Below are positions 54,468 through 62,613 of a stretch of DNA of 64,000 nucleotides, piece by piece. The notes under the pieces were generated by a model. The model searched no databases. It had not been told where the DNA came from and saw only the letters and a program-made list of their open reading frames with translations. A program made the translations under genes and the position numbers. This stretch comes from Betaproteobacteria bacterium (lineage in GTDB: Bacteria > Pseudomonadota > Gammaproteobacteria > Burkholderiales > Casimicrobiaceae). The DNA is taken from positions 1-64,000 of the forward strand of contig JAAFJA010000010.1 of assembly GCA_013298765.1 (NCBI GenBank). The letters are read 5' to 3'. The first letter of the stretch is position 1. Each line of letters opens with the position of its first letter.

Positions 54468-55627
54468 TGACGATCAACACGTCCTCCACCCTGAGCCAAA
54501 CTCGTAGCTTGCTCAGTCCGATGGTGCGCTGGGGGCTTCTGCTTTCACTTGCGTTTTTGTTTGGAGTCATTCCGTTTCTGCCAGATTTTTACGTGACGCT
54601 TATCGGCAAGATCATGTGCTTTGCGATCTGTGCGCTCGCCATGGATTTGATTTGGGGATACACCGGCATCCTTTCGCTCGGTCACGGCCTTTTCTTTGCG
54701 CTGGGTGGTTACGCAATGGGCATGTATCTCATGCGTCAAATTGGGCGCGACGGGGTCTACAAAAGTGATCTGCCCGATTTCATGGTGTTTCTCGACTGGA
54801 AGGAGCTGCCTTGGCATTGGACGGGGAGCGAGCACTTTCTTTGGGCACTGCTGCTGATGGTGGCAGCGCCCGGCGTACTCGCGTTCGTGTTTGGCTACTT
54901 TGCTTTTCGTTCGCGGATCAAAGGCGTTTACTTCTCGATCATCACGCAAGCGCTCACTTTTGCCGCAATGTTGCTCTTCTTCCGAAACGAAACGGGCTTC
55001 GGTGGCAACAACGGTTTCACCGACTTCAAACGTATCGTCGATATTCCAATAGCAACGCCCTCAATGCGGATATCGCTTTGCATCCTCAGCGGGCTCGTGC
55101 TGATCGCGTTCTATCTCATCGCCCGCTATCTCGTGCAAAGTAAGTACGGTCGAGTTTTGCAAGCCATCCGAGATGCTGAGTCACGCGTACTTTTCACCGG
55201 CTACAACACGCTTTGGTACAAGCTCTCGATTTGGACGATTTCGGCAATGATGTGCGGCGTCGCAGGTGCGCTCTATGTGCCACAAGTGGGGATCATCAAC
55301 CCGAGCGAGATGAGCCCTGCTGCGAGCATTGAAATCGCAATTTGGGCCGCCGTGGGTGGTCGCGCCACCTTAATCGGGCCGATTCTCGGCGCATTCTTTG
55401 TGAACGGCGCAAAGAGCTGGTTCACCGTCGCCTTTCCCGAGTTTTGGTTGTATTTCCTCGGTGCACTGTTCATCCTGGTTACCCTATTTTTACCTCAGGG
55501 GATTATCGGGCTCATCCGAAAGCGGAGCCCCAAATCAGCCCCGAACATAGAGGGCAATGCGCCTACTCCCCCGGCTGCGGCTGCGGCCGCGAATGCGAAT
55601 CAACACGCACAGGGGAGCCAAGCATGA
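54467..55627 (+). CDS. urtC: Urea ABC transporter permease UrtC
   Basis: 386-residue second permease: LAMDLIWGYTGILSLGHGLFFALGGYAMGMYLMR, ETGFGGNNGFTDFK and GVAGALYVPQVGIINPSEMSPAASIEIAIWAAVGGRATLIG are UrtC/LivM-type segments. ATG 54467 (GGAAGGAG upstream) is chosen; a longer in-frame start at 54128 lies inside urtB. A Pro/Ala-rich tail closes the protein. ATGA overlap with urtD. Confidence 0.95.
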   Translation: MTINTSSTLSQTRSLLSPMVRWGLLLSLAFLFGVIPFLPDFYVTLIGKIMCFAICALAMDLIWGYTGILSLGHGLFFALGGYAMGMYLMRQIGRDGVYKSDLPDFMVFLDWKELPWHWTGSEHFLWALLLMVAAPGVLAFVFGYFAFRSRIKGVYFSIITQALTFAAMLLFFRNETGFGGNNGFTDFKRIVDIPIATPSMRISLCILSGLVLIAFYLIARYLVQSKYGRVLQAIRDAESRVLFTGYNTLWYKLSIWTISAMMCGVAGALYVPQVGIINPSEMSPAASIEIAIWAAVGGRATLIGPILGAFFVNGAKSWFTVAFPEFWLYFLGALFILVTLFLPQGIIGLIRKRSPKSAPNIEGNAPTPPAAAAAANANQHAQGSQA

Positions 55628-56526
55628 CGCCAGACCTTCTCGATGCCGGGGCAAAGCGGCTTGCAGAATACCGCGAGAAACATGGAGCCGAGGCAACCGC
55701 CCAATCCGGCGGTCAAGCCGCTAGCTTCGCGCGAGTCGTGCAATCCAACGTAGTGGATATAGCCTCGGGCGGCATTTTGTATGTCGATGAGGTGACCGTC
55801 TCGTTTGACGGATTTCGTGCGCTCAACAAACTATCACTAGACATTCGTGTGGGCGAGCTTCGCTGCATCATCGGCCCCAACGGCGCCGGCAAAACAACGA
55901 TGATGGATGTGATTACCGGAAAAACCAAGCCCGACAGCGGTAAGGCGTTTTTCGGATCCAATATCGATTTGCTTCGGTTGCGTGAGAGTGAAATTGCTGA
56001 ACGCGGCATCGGGCGTAAGTTTCAAAAGCCCACCGTGTTTGAACACTTAAGTGTGTTCGAAAACTTAGAACTCGCAGCCAAAACGGATCGGCGTGTACGC
56101 CGAACGATGTTCGCAAAACTCACCGCGAGCGAGCTCGATCAACTTCATTCAACGATGAAGCTCATTCAACTAGCGCAAGAAAGCGCGCGAGTCGCGGGCA
56201 ATCTCTCACATGGCCAAAAGCAGTGGCTCGAGATTGGAATGCTGTTGATGCAAAAGCCACAACTCCTGCTGCTTGATGAGCCAGTCGCAGGGATGACGGA
56301 TGAAGAAACCGAGCGCACCGCAGAGCTCTTCCTTTCATTGGAAGGCAAACATTCGCTTGTTGTCGTTGAACACGACATGAAATTTATTGGTGAGTTGGTG
56401 AACGGCGGACAGCGCGAGAAAAAGAAGATTGTCACCGTGCTGCACGAGGGCAGCGTGCTGGCTGAGGGCTCACTTGCAGATGTGCAAAGCAATGATCGTG
56501 TCATCGAAGTCTATCTAGGCCGCTAA
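55624..56526 (+). CDS. urtD: Urea ABC transporter ATP-binding protein UrtD
   Basis: 300-residue LivG-type ATPase: Walker A CIIGPNGAGKTTMMDVITG, RKFQKPTVFEHLSVFENLELA, signature NLSHGQKQWLEIGMLLM, Walker B LLLLDEPVAGM and VVVEHDMKFI. The N-terminal ~50 residues before the fold (LDAGAKRLAEYREK, then a QSGG linker) are longer than usual. ATG 55624 overlaps the urtC stop by 4 nt; the long in-frame extension into urtC is rejected. Confidence 0.95.
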   Translation: MTPDLLDAGAKRLAEYREKHGAEATAQSGGQAASFARVVQSNVVDIASGGILYVDEVTVSFDGFRALNKLSLDIRVGELRCIIGPNGAGKTTMMDVITGKTKPDSGKAFFGSNIDLLRLRESEIAERGIGRKFQKPTVFEHLSVFENLELAAKTDRRVRRTMFAKLTASELDQLHSTMKLIQLAQESARVAGNLSHGQKQWLEIGMLLMQKPQLLLLDEPVAGMTDEETERTAELFLSLEGKHSLVVVEHDMKFIGELVNGGQREKKKIVTVLHEGSVLAEGSLADVQSNDRVIEVYLGR

Positions 56527-56528
56527 GC

Positions 56529-57221
56529 ATGCTCGAACTCAACAACGTCAATCAGTATTACGGTGGATCGCACATCTTGAGGGATGTATCGTTGACCGCT
56601 CAAATCGGCGAGATCACGGTAATCCTCGGCAGGAACGGCGTCGGCAAAACAACACTCTTGAAAAGCATTATGGGTGTAGTACCGATCAAGTCAGGCGCAA
56701 TCCGCTTGGATGGTGCAGAGATCCATAACGACACCAGCTTCAACCGTGCGCGCCGAGGCATCGGGTTCGTGCCGCAAGGCCGGGAAATCTTCGGACGACT
56801 CACCGTGGAAGACAATTTGCTGATGGGGCTTTCCTACAAGCGCGCGGGTACCAAAATTCCCGCTGAACTCTTTGAATTGTTCCCCGTATTAAAGCAAATG
56901 CTCGGGCGACGCGGCGGCGATCTTTCGGGTGGACAGCAACAGCAACTTGCAATCGCCCGCGCGCTCGCCGCCAATCCGAAACTGCTCATCCTCGACGAGC
57001 CCACCGAAGGGATTCAGCCGAGCGTGATCAAAGATATTGGGCGAGTGCTGCGATTGCTTGCCGATCGTAAGACGATGGCCATCGTTTTAGTCGAGCAGTA
57101 TTACGATTTTGCGGAGGCTCTTGCAGACCGCTACGTTGTAATGGAGCGCGGCGCTGTGATTCGCGCTGGTCTAGGTGCGGACATGCAGCGCGATGGTGTG
57201 CGTCAGCTGATGTCGATTTAG
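56529..57221 (+). CDS. urtE: Urea ABC transporter ATP-binding protein UrtE
   Basis: 230-residue LivF-type ATPase: MLELNNVNQYYGGSHILRDVSL, Walker A VILGRNGVGKTTLLKSIMG, the UrtE-typical IGFVPQGREIFGRLTVEDNLLMGL, signature DLSGGQQQQLAIARALA, and Walker B LLILDEPTEGIQPSVI. Last gene of urtABCDE, 2 nt after urtD. Confidence 0.96.
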   Translation: MLELNNVNQYYGGSHILRDVSLTAQIGEITVILGRNGVGKTTLLKSIMGVVPIKSGAIRLDGAEIHNDTSFNRARRGIGFVPQGREIFGRLTVEDNLLMGLSYKRAGTKIPAELFELFPVLKQMLGRRGGDLSGGQQQQLAIARALAANPKLLILDEPTEGIQPSVIKDIGRVLRLLADRKTMAIVLVEQYYDFAEALADRYVVMERGAVIRAGLGADMQRDGVRQLMSI

Positions 57222-57386
57222 GGAAATGCCGAAGACGCCCCACGCGCGCATCGCATCGCCGGACTGATTCAGCGTTTCCTTCGTTGTTTTCGACGCTGAT
57301 CCGGAATCAACGCAAATTACGCAGAATTTTGCAGGCGTGCGCCGAGCTGGGCCTACGCGCCGGGGCTCATGACTGTTTCAAAAAAA

Positions 57387-58550
57387 TCAGCGCCTGCCAA
57401 AGCGAAACACTGCAAGCGCGAGCACGCCTGCGAGCAAGCCCCAAAATGCGCTCCCGATGCCGAAGAGCGAAAGCCCCGATGCGGTCACAAGAAACGTAAT
57501 CATCGCCGGCTCGCGATCGGCTTCTTCCTTAAGCGCGGTCACTAAGCCGCCGCCAATGGTCATCACCAATGCAAGCCCTGCAACGGTGACGATCAACTCC
57601 TTCGGGAACGCAGCGAAGAGCGTACCGACAGCCGCACCAAAGATCCCCACGATGCAGTAGAGAACGCCGGTCGCAACCGCTGCGGTGTAGCGCTTCTCGG
57701 AGTCACGGTGTGCCTCGGGGCTCATCGCAATTGCGGCAGTGATCGCGGCTAAGTTAAGTGCGAATGCGCCAAATGGTGCGAGCGGTAGATTGATCACGCC
57801 GATGGTCGTGATCACGGGTGAGACTTTGGTGTCGTAGCCTGCAGCGCGCATCGCAGCCACTCCAGGCATGTTTTGCGAGGCCATGGTGACGATGAAAAGC
57901 GGAATAGCGAGCCCGATGATCGCGGACAGTGTGAACTGCGGCGTCGTCCACTCGGGCCTTGCAAGCGTGAGCGTGATGAGTTCGAGCTTGAGTGTTCCAG
58001 CGACTCCGGCCACGGCGACCCCCACGGCGAGGACACCCACCACCGCATAGCGGGGCCAGAATCGACGCCCCAAAAGATAGGCCGCAAGCATCGCGATCAC
58101 CATCGCAGGCGCGGACTTTGCTGAGGCGAACGCCTCCAGCCCGAAGCGCAGCAACACGCCGGCAAACATGGCCGCAGCAATCGCGATGGGTATTCGATTC
58201 ATGAGTCGTTCAAACGCGCCGGTGATGCCCGCCAAACAGATGAGCGCGGCACAAATGATGAACGCGCCGATTGCTTCCGGCATCGCGATACCGCTACTCG
58301 TAGCGATCAGCGCCGCTCCAGGCGTTGACCAAGCCGCGACCACGGGCTTCTTGAACATGAGCGACGGGATAATGCACGCGAGCCCCATGCCGATGCCCAA
58401 TGCCCACATCCACGAGTTGATTTGCGATTGCGTAGCGCCGAGCTGCTGAGCGGCCTGAAACACAATCGCGCCGGTGCTCGTATAGCCAACGAGAACGACA
58501 ACAAACGCTGCAACGACGGCGGGGAACGATAAATCGCGGAAAAAATTCAT
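57387..58550 (-). CDS. benE: BenE-family transporter (benzoate/H+ symporter type)
   Basis: 387 residues with about 12 hydrophobic helices. The start FFRDLSFPAVVAAFVVVLVGYTSTGAIVFQAAQQLGATQSQINSWMWALGIGMG, the AWSTPGAALIA motif, and VTMASQNMPGVAAMRAAGYD with the later PFGAFALNLAAITAAIAMSPEAH are BenE signatures. No aromatic catabolic genes are nearby, so benzoate as substrate is not certain. Confidence 0.92.
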   Translation of the reverse strand: MNFFRDLSFPAVVAAFVVVLVGYTSTGAIVFQAAQQLGATQSQINSWMWALGIGMGLACIIPSLMFKKPVVAAWSTPGAALIATSSGIAMPEAIGAFIICAALICLAGITGAFERLMNRIPIAIAAAMFAGVLLRFGLEAFASAKSAPAMVIAMLAAYLLGRRFWPRYAVVGVLAVGVAVAGVAGTLKLELITLTLARPEWTTPQFTLSAIIGLAIPLFIVTMASQNMPGVAAMRAAGYDTKVSPVITTIGVINLPLAPFGAFALNLAAITAAIAMSPEAHRDSEKRYTAAVATGVLYCIVGIFGAAVGTLFAAFPKELIVTVAGLALVMTIGGGLVTALKEEADREPAMITFLVTASGLSLFGIGSAFWGLLAGVLALAVFRFGRR

Positions 58551-58611
58551 GAGATATGAGGCAATCGGCGGCGGTACGGTAGACCTAAAGACGTGTTAGA
58601 TAATTCTGTAA

Positions 58612-58702
58612 AGCGCCAATTTAATCGGGCTTAGCACGACATTCATATAAATTTCATTTTTATATTTTTTGTTTTCTAGCCCCATTTAAATATGGGCTAG
58701 CT
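58612..58702. repeat. Dispersed double-palindrome element, copy 8 (best copy)
   Basis: Left box GCGCCAATTTAATCGGGCTTA (58613-58633); right box a clear palindrome CTAGCCC-N11-GGGCTAG (58676-58700) with ATTTAAAT at its centre. GGGCTTA at 58627 and TAGCCC at 58677 start 50 nt apart. It occupies the divergent gap between benE and the transglycosylase gene, very near both starts. Confidence 0.75.
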
Positions 58703-58773
58703 TGCTTAACCTATATGCATTGAATCGTCTCAAAGATGCGCGGTCAGAGCGAAGTAAACAACAATTGTGTCCG

Positions 58774-59427
58774 ATGAAGTATTCGAAGCCTTGTTTCCGC
58801 GCCCTTTTCGCAACAACCGCGCTAGCTCTCACCATGAGCTGCGCGTTTGCAGGGCGTCAAATTGAAGAAAAGCTAGTGCCTTCGGTGCAGAGCACGCTCG
58901 CCTCAGCTATTGCGGATCGCGGTGCGCCCCGCCTGATCGGCGATCCACGGCTCACACAAACTTGGCTCGCCGAGATGTCAACCCGTCTTGCGCGGCGAAT
59001 GCCTGATCCCGAAGCCCGCACGGAGTTTTTGATCACGGTGCAGTACGAAGCCAGCCGCGCGGGCCTCGATCCGCAACTGGTGCTCGCCGTGATCACGCAT
59101 GAGAGCGCGTTTCGAAAGTACGCCATCAGCTCAGCCTCTGCGCGCGGTTACATGCAAGTGATGCCGTTTTGGGTGCGACTGATCGGCTCGCCCGAACATA
59201 ATCTCTTTCATCTGCGAACGAACCTTCGCTACGGCTGCGTCATCCTTCGCCACTATCTCGACATCGAGAAGGGCGACACCGTGCGGGCGCTTGCACGCTA
59301 CAACGGCTCACTCGGGCGTTTCGAGTACCCCAACGCCGTGCTTGGCTTTCTAGAGCGACAGTGGCGCTGGACCGCGCCGAAACTCCCTGAGATCGCGCCG
59401 GCCGACGCCGCCGCTAAAAAGCAGTGA
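58774..59427 (+). CDS. Lytic transglycosylase (SLT domain)
   Basis: 217 residues: signal peptide (ALFATTALALTMSCAFA), then a family 1 SLT domain with the catalytic Glu in VITHESAFRKYAISSASARGYMQVMPFW and the conserved TNLRYGCVILRHYLD and LARYNGSLG. It cleaves peptidoglycan, giving 1,6-anhydro ends, in the periplasm. ATG 58774 starts the signal peptide; an in-frame ATG at 58702 is within the repeat edge and unsupported. GTGA overlap with gluQ. Confidence 0.92.
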   Translation: MKYSKPCFRALFATTALALTMSCAFAGRQIEEKLVPSVQSTLASAIADRGAPRLIGDPRLTQTWLAEMSTRLARRMPDPEARTEFLITVQYEASRAGLDPQLVLAVITHESAFRKYAISSASARGYMQVMPFWVRLIGSPEHNLFHLRTNLRYGCVILRHYLDIEKGDTVRALARYNGSLGRFEYPNAVLGFLERQWRWTAPKLPEIAPADAAAKKQ

Positions 59428-60401
59428 ACCGCCTGACTATAGAGCCCGACAAGCATCGCCCGAGCGCCTACGTCGGTCGCTTCGCCCCCTCGCCCACAGG
59501 TCCGCTTCACTTTGGTTCACTCATCGCAGCGCTCGCAAGCTACATCGATGCGCGCGCGATGGGTGGGACCTGGCTCCTGCGCATCGAAGACGTTGATCGT
59601 GAGCGATCTCGCCCGGAGCATGAAGAGGCGATTCGCCGTCAGCTCGCTGCATTCGCGCTGGAACACGATGGCGACGTGGTTCGTCAATCCGAGCGGATTG
59701 ATCACTATCGCCACGCACTTGAGCGCTTGCGCGATCAGGGCTCCGTCTATCCCTGTGTCTGCTCGCGGCGACTCTTGGAGACGGCCCCTCGAAATCAGGA
59801 AGGCGAGGTGATCTACCCTGGCACCTGCCGCGCGCGAGCCGTGGATACGTTAGGCGGCCGACATTCGATTCGATTCAAATTGGCGAATTCGCCAACCCAA
59901 GACGAGGTGATCGAGGATCGGATCGAAGGCGTCATCACCCAAAACGTTGCCAAGGATGTGGGGGATTTCGTGCTCTTACGCGCCGATGGGGATGTCGCCT
60001 ACCAACTCGCCGTCGTCGTAGACGACGAACTGCAAGGCATCACCGATGTCGTTCGCGGCGCAGACTTGCTGCTGAACACACCGCGCCAACGCATACTGCA
60101 ACGCACGCTCGGTTTTCGGGATTTGCGCTACGCGCATGTGCCGATTGCGACCAACGAGCGGGGAGAAAAGCTTTCAAAGCAAACACGCGCCACGGCACTG
60201 CCCATGGATCACCACGGCGTGCTCGTAGCGCTGCGACGCGCCTGGGCGTTCCTTAACCAACCCACCTTAGAACAAGTCAGCTCCGCGCGTGACTTTCTGG
60301 ATCAAGCGACGCAGCTCTGGGCGGTATCGCTCATCAAGAAACGCCCGGTGCACATCGGGAAAGAGCCCTTTGAATCGCTCGAAGCGGCCCAAAATTTATA
60401 A
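59424..60401 (+). CDS. gluQ: Glutamyl-Q tRNA(Asp) synthetase
   Basis: GluRS paralogue lacking the anticodon-binding domain; attaches glutamate to queuosine 34 of tRNA-Asp. RFAPSPTGPLHFGSLIAALASYIDAR (HIGH-type), RIEDVDRERSRPEHEEAI, zinc-site cysteines CVCSRR...GTCR, and KLSKQTRA (KMSKS-type). 325 residues, near the family length. GTG start at 59424, overlapping the transglycosylase stop. Confidence 0.95.
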   Translation: MNRLTIEPDKHRPSAYVGRFAPSPTGPLHFGSLIAALASYIDARAMGGTWLLRIEDVDRERSRPEHEEAIRRQLAAFALEHDGDVVRQSERIDHYRHALERLRDQGSVYPCVCSRRLLETAPRNQEGEVIYPGTCRARAVDTLGGRHSIRFKLANSPTQDEVIEDRIEGVITQNVAKDVGDFVLLRADGDVAYQLAVVVDDELQGITDVVRGADLLLNTPRQRILQRTLGFRDLRYAHVPIATNERGEKLSKQTRATALPMDHHGVLVALRRAWAFLNQPTLEQVSSARDFLDQATQLWAVSLIKKRPVHIGKEPFESLEAAQNL

Positions 60402-60669
60402 TTCGGTTTAGTGATTGGCTCGTAACTCAGAGCCATATCGTCTGAAGAATCATCCGAGTAGTCTCTGCACCAGACGACACACTGTGGCGGCCTCGTGGCA
60501 CCGCAGGAACGGAGTAAATCTTTCGGCGAACAGTTCGTACAACTAAGGAATCTTTGCAAAAGTTCACGGAACGCTTCGAAGGGCGGTTTGGATCATGTGA
60601 GTGCTCCAAGTCGACGATTCGAGATATGTCTGGCACGCTTGCGGCGCTTCCCACACAACAAGGCAGAGC

Positions 60670-61245
60670 ATGACCACATTAGTCGTGGTACGTAAGGGCA
60701 ACCATGTCGCGATCGCGGCGGACTCCCTCACCACTTTTGGCGACACCCGCCTCTCCGATCAATTCGATGCGTCATCAGAAAAGATGGTGCGTCACGGATC
60801 AACTGTAATTGCGCTGTGTGGAAGCGCGGCGCACCAACTCGTGTACGAAAATCTTTTCTCCACTGAGAAAGAGCTTAACTTCAACAGCAAGTCAGAGATC
60901 TTTGAAACATTTCGCAAGCTCCACACAAAGCTTAAGGATCAGCACTTCTTGAATCCAAAAGAAGAAGACGAAGACGCCTATGAAAGCTCGCACATTACGG
61001 CGTTAATCGCAAACCCAACGGGGATCTACGGAATCTATTCGATGCGTGAAGTCTTCGAATTCAAGAAATTCTGGGCGGCGGGTTCCGGCCGTGAATATGC
61101 GTTGGGCGCGATGAACACTTGCTACGATTCGCTCGATTCTGCTGAAGCCATCGCGCGCGTAGGAATCGAAGCGGGTTGCCTGTTTGACAAGAACTCGTCG
61201 CTCCCGCTGTCGGTGCTCACCGTTCCCCTTTCAAGTAGCGTTTAG
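60670..61245 (+). CDS. Betaproteobacterial proteasome homologue (BPH), Ntn hydrolase
   Basis: 191-residue member of the proteasome/HslV-like Ntn-hydrolase superfamily. After removal of Met the nucleophile would be Thr1 (MTTLVVVRK), with Asp17 in AIAADSLTTFGDTRLS and a Lys in SSEKMVRHG near the position of proteasomal Lys33. VIALCGSAAHQLVYENL, SSHITALIANPTGIYGIYSM and FWAAGSGREYALGAM fit the BPH branch, distinct from HslV and Anbu. ATG 60670; longer in-frame extension rejected. It starts a run with hslO, 2 nt apart, then hslR. Confidence 0.85.
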   Translation: MTTLVVVRKGNHVAIAADSLTTFGDTRLSDQFDASSEKMVRHGSTVIALCGSAAHQLVYENLFSTEKELNFNSKSEIFETFRKLHTKLKDQHFLNPKEEDEDAYESSHITALIANPTGIYGIYSMREVFEFKKFWAAGSGREYALGAMNTCYDSLDSAEAIARVGIEAGCLFDKNSSLPLSVLTVPLSSSV

Positions 61246-61247
61246 CC

Positions 61248-62159
61248 ATGGATCGCACCATCGCTGGATTCGACCAGCTCGCACGTTTTTGGCTTGAGCG
61301 CGCGCCAGCTCGCGGCGTAGTCGCGCGGCTGGATGAAAGTATCGAACGGGCGCTTCGGGATCACGACTACCCCCCCGCGGTAAAAACAATTCTTCGTCAT
61401 CTGGCGGGGGCCGCAGTTTTGCTTGCGAGCAATTTGAAGCAGCCGGCAACGATTGTGCTTCAGGCGCAAGGTTCCGGGGATGTACCGCTTCTGTGTGTTG
61501 AGGCAACGCAGGCCCTTACTTTCCGCGCCTATGCAAACGTGCGCTCAGAGGCGAAAGTTGCTGACGACGCCACACTCGCAGACCTGGTTGATCGCGGGGG
61601 CAAAGGGCGCTTTATTCTGACGATTGATCCCGATGTAGGGCAGATGTATCAGGGAATCGTTGCGATGGAGTACGCCACCGTCGCAGAGAATCTCCAGAGC
61701 TACTTGAGCAATTCGCAGCAAACCGATACCCGCGTGTGGTTACGTGAAGACGGCGAAGCGCTCGAGGCCTGTCTGTTGGAGCGCCTGCCGGATCACGCAA
61801 CGGGCGACGACATGAAGGCTTGGGATCAGCTCGTGGCTGCGATGGACGGCACGTTCGAGCAACCTTTCATGCCGTTTCCTTACAGCGAGTGGCTAAATTT
61901 CACCTTCGCCAGCGACGATGTACGGCTTCACCCGGCCCAACCAGTCGCCTTCGCTTGCCCATGCTCGATGAGCCGCGTGCTCAACGCGCTAAAGCTGGTC
62001 GGTGCCGAAGAGCTTATGCCCCTTGCGCAAGAGCGCGGCAGTATCGATACGCGTTGCGAGTTTTGTGGCCAGAGCTACCAAGTCTCGCAAGCAAGCCTTA
62101 TCGAGCTCTTCGCGAATTCGAGCGCCAGCACAGCGCCCGGCAGCCAAACGCTTCAGTAG
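61248..62159 (+). CDS. hslO: Redox-regulated holdase Hsp33
   Basis: 303-residue chaperone activated by oxidative unfolding. N-terminal substrate-binding core (AAVLLASNLKQPATIVLQAQG, RFILTIDPDVGQMYQGIV) and a C-terminal redox switch with zinc cysteines CPCSM and CEFCG (C-x-C ... C-x2-C). It begins 2 nt after the BPH gene and precedes hslR, giving a proteostasis cluster. Confidence 0.95.
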   Translation: MDRTIAGFDQLARFWLERAPARGVVARLDESIERALRDHDYPPAVKTILRHLAGAAVLLASNLKQPATIVLQAQGSGDVPLLCVEATQALTFRAYANVRSEAKVADDATLADLVDRGGKGRFILTIDPDVGQMYQGIVAMEYATVAENLQSYLSNSQQTDTRVWLREDGEALEACLLERLPDHATGDDMKAWDQLVAAMDGTFEQPFMPFPYSEWLNFTFASDDVRLHPAQPVAFACPCSMSRVLNALKLVGAEELMPLAQERGSIDTRCEFCGQSYQVSQASLIELFANSSASTAPGSQTLQ

Positions 62160-62172
62160 CAAAGAATGTGTC

Positions 62173-62613
62173 ATGGGCGAGGTAGCCGACAACGCTGTGC
62201 GAATTGATAAGTGGTTATGGGCCGCGCGCTTCTTCAAAACGCGCGGCCTTGCCGTTGATGCAATCGATGCAGGCCACGTGCGCCGTGCGGCAAGCGGCGG
62301 TATGCAAGGCGACCGCTTGAAGCCCGCCTACAACGTGCGCTTAGGTGATTCGTTTTCGATTCAGCGCGGAGATATGGAGCAAATCGTCTTCGTAGAAGCG
62401 CTCTCCGACCGCCGTGGCAACGCAACCGAGGCGGCGAAGCTCTATCGCGAGAGCTCGGAGAGTTTGCGCAGCCGCGAGGAAAAAGCACTAGCCCGAAAAG
62501 CAAGCGATGCGGCACAATCATGGCCCGTGCTGCGTGGGCGCCCCACGAAGCAAGATCGACGCTCACTCGCCCACTTCTTCGCGAAAAATTATCGCGATTC
62601 AACGGATCCCTAA
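62173..62613 (+). CDS. hslR: Hsp15-type S4-domain RNA-binding protein
   Basis: 146 residues. S4 fold: VRIDKWLWAARFFKTRGLAVDAIDAGHVRR, KPAYNVRLGDSFSIQRGD; basic C-terminus RPTKQDRRSLAHFF. Hsp15 rescues stalled 50S subunits carrying nascent peptidyl-tRNA. ATG 62173 follows the hslO stop by 13 nt; an extension from 62002 lies inside hslO and is rejected. TAATG overlap with the methyltransferase gene. Confidence 0.93.
   Translation: MGEVADNAVRIDKWLWAARFFKTRGLAVDAIDAGHVRRAASGGMQGDRLKPAYNVRLGDSFSIQRGDMEQIVFVEALSDRRGNATEAAKLYRESSESLRSREEKALARKASDAAQSWPVLRGRPTKQDRRSLAHFFAKNYRDSTDP

Noticed and set aside
60385-60465. GGCCCAAAATTTATAATTCGG at the gluQ end, considered as a repeat box
   Set aside because: No second box at 50 nt; only weak similarity.
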